NCBI GenBank assembly: GCA_023433945.1
Contig: JAEYTP010000123.1
Coordinates: 1 to 26,759, forward strand
Source of the DNA: Bacillota bacterium
Lineage (GTDB): Bacteria; Bacillota; Clostridia; Acetivibrionales; DSM-1351
DNA length: 26,759 bases
Direction of reading: 5' to 3'
Positions within the stretch are counted from its first letter, which is position 1. Each line of letters starts with the position of its first letter. The translations under genes and the position numbers were made by a program. Below, piece after piece: positions 1 to 12,200 of the stretch. The notes below the pieces were generated by a model. It made no database searches, was not told the DNA's origin, and saw only the letters and a program-made list of their open reading frames with translations.

Positions 1-30
1 GAAAGTTATTATATCTTCTATTCAATTAAT

Positions 31-120
31 GTGCACGAGTAAATTCCACTTTAAGAAGAATACTGAATTTAGTCTTGCACACTGGACGTTACTCTTGCAC
101 AACTGGAATTTACTTTTTCA
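31..120. mobile_element. Possible end of an IS21-like insertion element (remnant or end of an element lying to the left)
   Basis: Read on the minus strand from base 120, the sequence begins TG and then shows tandem units of about 20 bp, each with a core like AGTAAATTCCAGTTGTGCAAG-type bases: 114 down to 94, 93 down to 74, and a weaker one from 73 downward. A further copy at 31-50 lies in the opposite direction and matches the complement of 81-100 at 16 of 20 positions. A terminal TG/CA with several internal 20-bp repeats is the usual layout of IS21-family ends. No transposase is in the window, so the assignment is inference. It could instead be an operator array for the giant gene downstream. 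Confidence 0.3.
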
Positions 121-139
121 TTTAAGAATTTAAAAATAA

Positions 140-168
140 TTGAAATAAAATGATATCTTATATATACT
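140..168 (+). promoter_or_regulatory. Sigma-A-type promoter of the giant SLH-protein gene
   Basis: TTGAAA at 140-145 and TATACT at 163-168 are separated by 17 bp, which is the housekeeping sigma consensus with one mismatch in each box. Transcription would begin near 175, giving a leader of about 43 nt. The Shine-Dalgarno AAGGAGG at 202-208 lies in that leader. Confidence 0.7.
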
Positions 169-217
169 ATTTATGGAATAAATATATAAAAATGGAAATA
201 TAAGGAGGAATTGCTAA

Positions 218-3200
218 GTGGAAAGACGAAGAAAATTATTATGCTTGGTATTATGTTTTTGTATTCAAGCTACGAGCATGATATTTCCAATGGCCACATT
301 TGCTCAACCAGAAATAGTGGCGGATAGTGAAACAAAAATTGATACCGCTACCTTGATTTCTGTAAAGGATGATGCGGCAAATACAAGTGCAGCAGCAATT
401 GACGTTGTAAATGCAACTGTTGCAGGTATTAGTGTACAGCTTACAGAAGATGGAGAGAATTCTGGCGTATTTAAAGACACTTTTACACTAACTAGTGGCG
501 ATACTAATCTTTCAGAAAAAAAGATAAACGTGGCCACAGGTGCGATTAAAGTGGAATATCAGCTAGCAGATGGAAGCGCAGTACTAGAAAAAAATATAAA
601 TGTTACTGCAAATGTTAGCAGTACTGAAATTCAGGTGTCTGGTGAGATAATGCAGCCAGATGGTAGTACTAAGTATATAGGCAAGGTTAGTGTTAATGTT
701 TGGCAAGATAATATTAATACAGACTTTAGTCAAAATGTAAAAAATAATGAAGATGGTACATATTCCATTTCGGGACTAGCTGATGGTCTGTATAAAATTA
801 ATGCTCAACCAATTGAAAAAGTGCCATATACGGGGAAAGTTGAAGAATTTACTGTTACAGACGGTAAAGTAACTAGTAATAGTGTAATTAATTTAACTAT
901 GCTAAATGCTCAGGCATATGGAAATGTATATTACTATACAGATATGAGAAATGTATCAGCTGAAAATTACATGCTAAAGGTAACAGATTCTTTAAAGAAT
1001 CCGGTTTATCCATATATTAATTGTATAGATGGATGGTACTGTATAGCAGGGCAAAGTTTATCTAATGGTAACTATAGTGTTTTTATCGAAATGAACAATG
1101 CAGGAGACGCATATCCACAAACAACATTACCAGCTATAACCTTCAGTGTAGGAGATGGAGTAACTCCTACTCAACAGGATTTACATGTTCCAGACAGACT
1201 TATCTCTGGCTATGCAAAAACCATGGAGGGAACTGCTGTTAGCGGAGCTAGCATTGTGGTTATTGAATACGACGAAAATGGGTACAGTTGGTGGAGTGAA
1301 GAAAGCTCTGACGCTAACGGAAGATTCTGCATAAAAGAATATCGACTTAATAAGGGAAAAATGTATAAGATTACAGCAATTCCACCAGAGGAAATTACCG
1401 ACCAAGCTGCAGGTTCAGTTACCTTTAATTGGGATGGAAGCACTGAGCCGTCAGAAATTCAAGATATTAGGTTGGTTGAGCCACAGATATGGGGTAAGGT
1501 TTTTGCGGGTGATATGCCATTTAGTGATGCATACGTAAAAGTGGTTGACTCACAAAACTATAATCAGAAATTAATAACAAAGGTACATAGTGATGGTAGC
1601 TATAGTGTAGGTGGGTTGGATTTTAGCGACGGGAAAACATATCAAATATTTGCCGACCCGTCTAACGATTCTTCATATGTTTCTTCAGAATATAGCGTGT
1701 TAACAGCAAGTGGAGCTAATATTGATTTAAACCTACGTCCTGCTCAAATCATACTAACGGTGAAAAACTCTGAAGATGCATATATATATGGGGGCGACTA
1801 TTACTATGATATGAGATCTTTAAGTGGACAACAAGTATTCAGTTCAAGAGGCTATAATGAGAAAGTATTTTTTGGAGGTATGCAACCAGGTAAATACCAA
1901 CTTACACTTTATCCGCAGGGTAGTAATACCGTCAATCAGGCAGCTTCCTTGCCAGAAATTATTACTATAAATGGAGATGGAACTGCTGATAAAAAAAATA
2001 TAGAGCTTAAGCTTACAAAGGCATTAATTACAGGTACAATTAATGTCCCGGTAGGATATCAGAACAGTCCTGGAGTGGACATTTGGAAAATTAATACATA
2101 TAGAGATAGTGTATATTATGGGCATGCGACAATCAGTGGAAATAATTACAACATAGGTGCTTTGCCAGACGGAGAATATTACCTACAGGCTTACGTCAGA
2201 GTTGATGGAAATCCTGGCATGGCATGGGCGCCTTTACAAAAAATCAGTGTGGCAAACGGAAGTACTACTAGTACAAATATAAACTTTAATATATCGGGTA
2301 TACAGCCTTTGTTAGGAAACAGAATAACATATTATCAAGGTAATTCTGAGCTTAACTTCAATATAATGAATAAACGCCTTATTGAAGATGCTTCAAAGCT
2401 TAAGGTTGAGGTATATAATTTAGATGACACACTTATTAAATCATTTGATGGGGATAGAATATCACAAAGCAATGACTACCAAGAGTTTTATGACCAAGCT
2501 TGTTATAAAGTACAAGTTGGTGAAGAGCTAAATATTAAACCAGGTACTTACAAGCTTAAGGTTTATTATGATGGAATACAGTTAGACAATTGCTACCCTG
2601 ATTCAGATGTGCTGAGTTGTAGGTGCTGGCTTGATAATAGCTCATATATAGTAAAGTCAGATGAGTCAAGAGGTAAAGTGCTGACACTTAAGGCATTTGA
2701 TCAAGTAAACAGTGGTGATGCTATTCAAGTTGTACTAAGAAATGGCGATGAGTACTTACCAATTAATAATACTATAAATAGTAATAGTGATATTACACTT
2801 ACTCTTCCTACAGAAGGTGTAGAAAAAGGATATTACTCAATCCTTATAATCAAGGATGGCGTTGTATTAGGTGAGTCTTGCTTCACCTGTGGGGAACCTA
2901 AAATTACAGGTATCAATGATATGATGGATAGTGAGGACGTAGTATTATTTTCAGGAGATTACATTGAGTTCTATAAAAATACAGATTCTTATATAGTAAT
3001 TACAGATAAAAATGGTAATGAAGTACAACGGTCTTATTTTATGCTTAGTGAAGACTGGTGTCCACTAGGATTTTCAATTAAGTGTTTGAATGCAGGTGTA
3101 TACAATGTAAAGCTAATTTGTAATGATATAGAAGTTGGGAATTGGGAGATGAAGGTGCTACCTGAAGTGTACCCAAACCCAATGTATATAGATGAATCTA

Positions 3201-6200
3201 GCTGTTCAGGAACTACTGTTACATTCACATGCGGTTCAGGGATCACTCCAATATGGCAGTTTGGGGACATAATAAGAGTATCTCTACAAAAAGACAATTC
3301 AGATGAGCGATACGAAATTGCACCTGAAGGTGTATCGGTTAGTGCAGATTCTATTACCACTACATTACCTCAAATGTCTCAGGGTAAATACTATTTTAAT
3401 ATGTCAAATAACAATGGTGAGAGAGTAAGTAGTGGTGAACTGATTATCAAGGGTGCTACTCAGTCCAAAATTCATGTAATTGATGGGTCTGGTCAAAGCA
3501 TACCATATGCTCATGTTTACTTACAAAGGAATAACGATGGGCAAGAAAACAGTGACTGGCATTCTTTCAAAACAGATGGCAAAGGTGATGCATACATATT
3601 TGGTATGGGGGAAGGTAAGTATAAGGTCAGTGTAGATAGTAGACAATTTGAACATATAGGTTATTACAATGGTGATTTTATCATAAGACCAGACGGAAGT
3701 TGTAACGTACCTATCCTCACAGTTAAAGCCCAGGGTATGATTACTGTGTCTGGTACAATTTCACTTCCCGATGGAGCCAAAGCACCAGCAGGTGGTATAA
3801 AGGTATATCCTTGTATAGATCAGATAACGCATAACAGCAGACTATTTACTTGTAATGAATTCACCATTCCAGAAGGTGAAAGCTCTACTACATACTCATT
3901 GCAAGTTCCAAAGGGGTTGGGAATATCTGATTATATATTAGGTATGTGGATTTCCAATAGGGATCAGAATACACCATATATTGATGGGAACATGAATACC
4001 AATGGAAGCTTTGTATTTACGGATATAGGAACACCAACATTTGACGATTCTAAAGACTTTACTAGAGATGTTACGCTTGTAAAAGGAAAGAAAATATCAG
4101 GAGCAATTAAGCTTCCGGTAGCTTTCAGTTCAGATAAGAAAATTGTAGTAGCAGCAATAAATGATAATAATACATCAGATAAGTCGGATGACTATGTGTT
4201 TAAAAGTACACCTATCACCATTATAAGTGGTGACACAAGTGTAAACTATAAGATGTATGTACCAGAGGGCTCATATTTAGTAAGATACGAGGCTATTGAC
4301 GATCTTACTAGCTATGAACCAAAGGGTTATTACAAGCAGAATGGCATGTCTTACTATAAAGGTGAGGCAAGTAGTGTAAATGTTACAGCAGATACAACAA
4401 TAGACCTTACCCTTTTAGATGATATACCAGTTCCTCAGGTATCCAATATTTGGGGGACTAGTGAGTGGGCTAACTACATAGAATTACAGGGTAATGATCT
4501 AAAACTCTATGGAGATAACGGAGCATCAGTTGACATTTATAGAAAGGGCAGCAACACTCCTATTACGCACGTCAACGCTATAGATTACGATGACAACTAT
4601 ATGAGGTTTGTTATTGACAGAAGTAAGTTTGGTGTAGGAGATTATTCTCTAAAGCTCAATTATAAAGGAGCAATGGACTACTCAGGTGATTTCAAAATAT
4701 ACCCTGCTATTAGTCAAAATATATATACTCTTGTAAAACCATATGCTGAGAATACTCCTTTAGTATATAGTTATGAAGGAACAGGTGCTGCACCATGGAA
4801 AACATCTGATAGTGTGTATATTTCTTTATATAATGAAGATATTGATAAGAGGATAGTACTATCGGGAAATAGCATAGCGGTTTCGCAAAGTGCAATATCT
4901 GCTATACTCCCTGGTGATCTTGAAACAGGTAAATATTACATCAATGTTATAGTAAATGACAAAGAGATTGTGTATGGAGAACTAATTGTTATAACTTCTG
5001 AAAAACAACAACTTAAAGTAGCCATAAAGGATGATACAGGAGCAGCAATTTCAAATGTTGGAGTTGTATTTGAAAATAAGGATGATCCAGAGGGAACAGT
5101 TAATATTAACAGCAACGACAAGGGTGAAATAATTGTATCTAACTTTAAGGAAGGTCGGTATTCTGCAGGTATCTATTGGAATGATTCAAATGGAAAGTAT
5201 TGTGACTTTTATAAGGAAAATGCTTTTACAATTGATGGTGCTGGAATGGCTGACAAACAATCCTTAGATTTAGTAGTTAAAAGAGCAGTAACCATTTCAG
5301 GTACTATTTCATTACCAAACAATGAGAAGGCACCAGCGGGAGGCTTAAATTTATCTTTAGGCTTGGTTTCAAAGGGCAATAAGGAACTGTATAGCATAAC
5401 AAATGTAGTAATATCTGAAGAACAAAATTCCATAAAGTATAGCATAAAAATACCAAAGGGTCAGGGTGTAAATGACTACTTTGTGCCACTTTGGATAAAC
5501 AATCGTACCCTAGAAACTCCTTATTTAAATGGTAATGTTAAAACAAATGGTTCTTTTGAACCAACAGAGTATTATGCTGATACATTTGGGGATGTAGAGG
5601 ACAAAACCGTTAATATTACTCTTGAAAAGGGAAAGAAAATCTATGGAACTATTTCTTTACCAAATGGTGCGCTAAGCAACGACACTGAAATTTATTTGAC
5701 AGCAGTTGACGACAAAGGTACTGTAAACGGTTTGGATGACATTATAACTGGACCTAAATGTATTGTACCTGCTGGAGAAACAAGTGTTGACTACTCTATG
5801 TTTGTACCAAATGGAAATTACAAGATTAAGTATAGCATTCCTTCTAACCTTACAAAGTATGAAAGTGAGGGTTTCTATAGCGCTTCAGGTATGAAACCGT
5901 GCTATGGTCAAGCGGATGTAGTCCCTGTAACAGCAGCAAAACAAGTAAATCTTAGCTTAATCCCAGGAACTAATGGTGCACATATTACTAAAGTTAACAA
6001 TATTCCTGAAAAACTTGGATTTGTTCAAGTTGAGGGACTTAACCTAACTAATACAGATAATGCTACTGCTGAAATATATAAAAAGGACAGCAATACCGCA
6101 TTTATGACACTCACAGAAATAAAGGAGCGGTCAGATGGAGCACTACGATTTACAGTTGATAGAAACCTACTGACCTGGGGTGACTATGACATACTTGTTA

Positions 6201-9200
6201 AGAATAACGGGACAGAGATATATAGAGGCAGCTTCTATGTTCAGCCATTGTATCAAAGCAAGGTAGCTAATTATAGTACTTCTAGTGGTACAGTGCAAAT
6301 CGAATATATTGGTCCTGGTCAAGCACCACAACTCACAAAAGATAGTGCTAGAATTTGCCTTGATAATTATATGGGAGAAAACTCAGAAGCAATAGATATT
6401 AATAGCTTCAATATATCAGGGAGTACTATAGCATTTGAGTTGCCGTCAAATCTACATAGATGGTATGCTGTTCGTTTGTACAAAGATAATTTTATGTTAT
6501 CTGACACGGCGGGAGTAAATGTTGTTCCTAGTGATGAAGTTCAGCTATCGGGTAAGGTCGTTGACAACTATAATAACAACATGGCCTATCCATACATGAA
6601 GATACAAGTAGTAAATACTGAGACCAATGAAGAATATGGTTTTGATGTCGACAAGGAAGGTAACTATGTTATTTACAATCTTCCTGAGGGGACATATACA
6701 ATTAATGCTTATAGTGCTTTTGTTGAAAATTGTGATGGATACAATTACCGTGAGGACATAGTTATTGATCAATCTGGTAAATGCACAAACATTACACAGC
6801 CAAAAGCACATGATTTGAAAATGGAATCATATATAAAAGTATCTGGTAAAATAGTACTTCCACAAGGGGAAAAAGCTCCAGTCGGCGGTTTACCACTTAC
6901 AGTATTTTGTAAGTACAATGATAGCAAATATGAAACGGTCCATGTAGATATCCCAGAAGGACAGAACTCCGTTGACTATACTATACATGTAGTTAGGGAT
7001 CCAAATGTTAATGATGCTGTCTTAGGTATATGGCTTGATTCACAGTATACTAATTATTTAACTGGGGTACTGGGGCAATCTGGTATGGTGTTCGATGATA
7101 GTGATGCAATTAAATTCAAGCTTGATGAAGATCTAACAAATAAAAATATAACTCCTATTAAAGGCAATGTACTATCAGGAAGTATTACGTTGCCAGAGGG
7201 AGCTACCTCTACAGGGGCGATAACTATTGATGTATTCGCTACTGATAACAGAAATACAGAGAATGAATCTGATGATTTAATATTTGGTTCAAAGTTAGAA
7301 ATTGCAGCAGGGGCAAAGAGTGTCAACTATAGATTCCCTCTTCCAACAGGAAACTATTATGTTGCCTACAAAATCGATGTATATGGCTGCGAACCAAATG
7401 GATACTTAGGGCCAGACGGCACGGTATACGATAAATATCAGGCTAGTATCATAAATATTAATGCAAATAAAACAGTGAACCTTTCTATTGGGTTGATGTC
7501 GGCACCGTCAGTATCTTCAGCAATTGTTGATAAATCAGGTGAGACGATTACACTAAAACTGAGCAAATCTATTGTCAGTTTAGGAATACAGCCCTCAGAT
7601 TTTGTTGTAAATGTTGGAGGTCTTGAATATGACATAAGCGCTGTAGAAACTGATGAAAAAGGACAGCAGCTTATTATCAAGCTTAAGGATTACAACATAT
7701 ATTCTGACCACAAGGATATAAAGGTATCGTATTCAGGAAGCACAATCACTGCACTTGATGGTATGAAGCTAGCAGCCTTTAGTGATAAGTCAGTAGAAAA
7801 CCAGAGTATGAGAACAGCTACTATAAGCTGTAATGACAAGGGTAAGACTGTAAGCACTGACGTTGCAGTTACTGTCCAGTGTACAGGTAGTGCTATTACA
7901 ACTATGCCAGCAATTGATATTAAGGATGGAGATACTGTAGCAGCTACGGGTACAGAAAACGTTTCTTATACATTCACAGAGAGTAAGGTACACAATATTC
8001 AGGTGTTATTATCTGATAGGAAGGGTGCTATAACTTTATCGTTTGAAATAGATAAGATAGCTCCTGTTGCACCTATCATTAGTACTTCTCCAAGTGCTAT
8101 TACAAATGGAAATGTAACGGTAACAATCACCTATTCAAACGACAGTGCAATCAAGAAATATAAGATAGAAAACGGCAATGAGAGGGATTATACAGCGCCA
8201 TTTAATGTAGCCGAAAATACTACTGTTACAGCTATTGCCTCGGATGCACTTGGAAATACCACAAGTAGCAGCATATCAATAATCAACATTGATACCTCTG
8301 CACCTGAGGTGCCAACCTTTGAAATGATGCCAAATACGTTAACAAATGGGGCGGTAACTGTCACCATCAACTTCTCACAGGATAGTGCAGTGAGGAAGTA
8401 CAAGATAGGAAATGGTTCAGAGCAGACCTATACTGCACCAGTAGTTATAACAAGCAACACTACAATTACAGCAATAGCATTGGACGAAGCAGGAAACAAG
8501 TCTAGTGCAAGTGTAGCAGTAAACAATATCGATAATACTGCTCCAACTATTACTGTAAAACCATATAACACTAGCCCAACTAACAAGCCTGTAACTGTTG
8601 TAATTCAGATTAATGATAATGGCATTATATCAGAGGATTCTCATAGGTTTGACGCTAATGGTTCATTTACTTTTACAGCTAAGGACAGTGTAGGGAACTC
8701 AACTTCTAAGGAAGTAACAATAAGCAATATAGATACTATTCCACCTACAATTTCAATAAGTGGATGTAGTGATATTTCTAATAATGCTAATGGGATTACA
8801 CCTGTAATCTCATGGGGAGATACTACTGCGGTATCTAGGGTTACCAAGCTAAATGGTAGCAATTTTGACTGCAATAGCAGTGGAATAAAAGCACCTGGAA
8901 CATATACACTTACAGCCACCGGAAAGGATGAAGCGGGCAATACTGCTACTGCAACTAAGACCTTTACAATATCCTGGGATATGACCGTACCACTTATAAC
9001 TGTTGATAATGTGGCTAATGGTGCAATATTCACTGGTAATGTTAAGCCAAACATCACGCTCGTTGGAGGTAGCAATTCAACAAACTATAAATTTGAAGCT
9101 AAGCTAAGGGATACAAATGGTCATGTTATTAACTTTAATAAGGATAATGTACCTACAATAACTACAGAGGGTGCATTAACACTTCAGATTACTGCTACTA

Positions 9201-12200
9201 ACCCAAGCTATACCGACGTAATTAGTACAAAAACTATTAGCTTTACAATTGACAAGACTGCACCAGAGGTAAGTATACAGGGAGTAGATGGTACGATATT
9301 CAATACTCCAGTGACACCAGTTATTACACTTAGTGATAATATAGCGTCACAATTCCAACTTATCAATGCTGCAAATATTACATTAAAGAGTGGATCAAAA
9401 GACGTTGACTATAGTATCGGGGACACCATTTCACAGGATGGTAACTATACATTAGAAGTTACTACTACAGATATGGCGGGCAACGCTAGTCAGAAGGTAT
9501 CAAAGAGTTTCTCCATTGATACTACAAAGCCTATAATTACTTATAGCGGAGTACTTGATGGTTATACATATAAAGATAGCGCAGTTACTTTAAAAGCCGA
9601 GTGTGACGAGGGTGCAACACTTGCAGTTACTGCAACATCTAGTAAACCTGATGCTAGCATTCCTAATGGAGTAGTTAATCTAGATTCCAACAAGCAGTTC
9701 ACTTTCAACGGTAAAGACGGAGAATCAGTTGATTACACTGTAACCATGAAAGCGAAGGATACAGCTGGGAATGAAACAATCAGGATAGTCTCGTTTACAG
9801 TTGATAAGCTTGCTGTAAATATAGTAGTAATGGGAATAAGAGAAGGCCAGGTAATAAATTATAATCCTGATATATACTTTACTACCTACGAGGGTGAAAC
9901 AGAGCAGGATGGGACAACAGCAACTATAGATAATACTGCTTTTGTTGGTGGTAGATATACTGTAGAGGGAAGTCACGTACTGACCGTAAAATACGTAAGT
10001 GCAGGTAGCACCTTTACAAAGACTATCAATTTTAAGATTGACAAGACAGCTCCTGTAACATCAGGTATTGAAGTGTGGAAAAATGGTCAGCAGACAACTG
10101 GAAAGGTATATGTCAAGGCAGGTGATAAGATAAAGGTAAAAGCATCTGCTGTTGATACAAATGCAGTTGGTGGGGTTTACTTTGGATTATCAGGAGTAGC
10201 AAGCAACATAGGTATGAAAAATACAGCTGACAATATTTATGAAGGAGAGTACACTGTAGAGAATGGGAACTGCGTAGCAAGCCTACTTGTAACAGCGAAG
10301 GACACTTCGGGGAATATTGCAAGCAAAACATATGGCTACTCAATAAACATTGATAATATCAAGCCGGTAGTAAGCATTATTACAACACCAACAACACCGG
10401 ATGGTGCAAATGGAGTATACAAGGCTTCAAATATGTCAGTATATATTGGTAGCACTGATGTAAATGATAGCTTAACCTATTATGAAAATGGAGTTAAGAA
10501 GACTGCTACGGGAAGCATAACCATTTCTGCACAGGATGGCTCGTATTCTTATATCTGCTATGCAACAGATTTAGCTGGTAACAAATCTGAAGCTAAGGTA
10601 TTATCCTTTGAAAAAGCAAGCGTAAAGCCTACTAAGCCGGTACTAGATAGTGACACACTAGCCATCTCAGGTAAAACTATTAGTACTGAATATATAGATG
10701 TGAGTGGTCAAACAAGCATCACATCAACGGGAACTGTTGTAATTAAAAAAGGCAATCAAATAATCGCTACTACTAGCACAGATGCAAATGGTAAGTTTAT
10801 TTTCAACGCAATCTTGCTTTCAGAGGGTACAAATACATTGAGCCTTTATGCAATTGACAAAGCGGGCAATGAGAGTGATGCAACATCATTTACGTGTACA
10901 CTCGATAGCAATGGCCCAATTATATCAGTTAGCAAGACTAGTGATACCGTATACAGCGTAGGGGTTAACGAGCCAGTCAAGAGCATTACTGCTAAGTTTA
11001 ATGATGTTGATGTTAATGAGAGTAATATAGTTAAGAAATCCGAATCAGCATATGAAATCACAGTAAGTAATGTAAATGTTGGATCAAATACCCTTAGGGT
11101 ATCAGCAACAGATTTGGTAGGCAATGTTGGTGATGGTGCATTTAACAGCATATCAATAGCAGCAAATAGTTTTCAGGATAATATTCCAGTAACTGAAAAT
11201 GCTACTGTTGATGTACCAAGTGGAACCTTCAATAGGGCAGTTAGTATGTTGGTTCAAACTTTAAATGTAAGAGGCGATGTTGAGTACACTGCAATAGGTG
11301 CTCCGATGTCCTTTGAATTTACTGACACATCAGGAGCAGCAATAGCACCAAGCCAACCATTAGTAATTAAAAATTACATCGGAGCTGGATTAACAGGTGT
11401 AAAACTTGCACATATCAAGGGTGACACAATAACCTATTTGGCAGTTGAAACAACAACTAGCTCACAATTTGATATGGATGATGAGACAAACATATCAAAT
11501 CTTGCAGAGGATAAGCCAATTTATATTACTGATACTGGCTACTTGGTATTAAAGACAAGGAACTTCTCAGCGTATTTACCTGTACAGGATGATGTTGCTC
11601 CAGTTGTAAGCATTACAAATCCAGATTTAAGCATAAATAAGAGCAAAATAGGTACATTGCGCCTGGTAGGAACACTCACAGATACTGATAACACTAGTTA
11701 CGTATCAAAGGTTACTGTTGACGGTATTCCGTTAACTATATCAGGAACAACGGGTTCGGCATTTAGTATTGACCTGAGCACTTTAAGTGATGGAGAACAC
11801 ACCGTAGCAGTATATGCAAAGGATTCGGTTGGAAATGAAGGCAACAGTAGCGTCAAGTTTATAGTTGACACTACTACCCCAACTGTTACAGCACATAGCT
11901 CTGCTACATTGACCAGAAGTAATGCGGTTGATATTACTGTTACAACCAATGAGGAAGCAACAATTATTGTAAATAGCAAGCCAGCTGGCACATGTAACGG
12001 AACTACATCTATAACTGTTCCGCTGTCAGAAGATACGGTAAATACAATTAATGTATCTGCTATAGATAAGCTAGGGAATACAGGAGTAGCTGCTGCCATA
12101 TCAGTGGAATGTGATACAACAAAACCAAACATATCTATATCAGGGGTAAGTGATGGCAATGTGTATGGTGCGCCTGTTACAATAACAGTTAATACTACTG

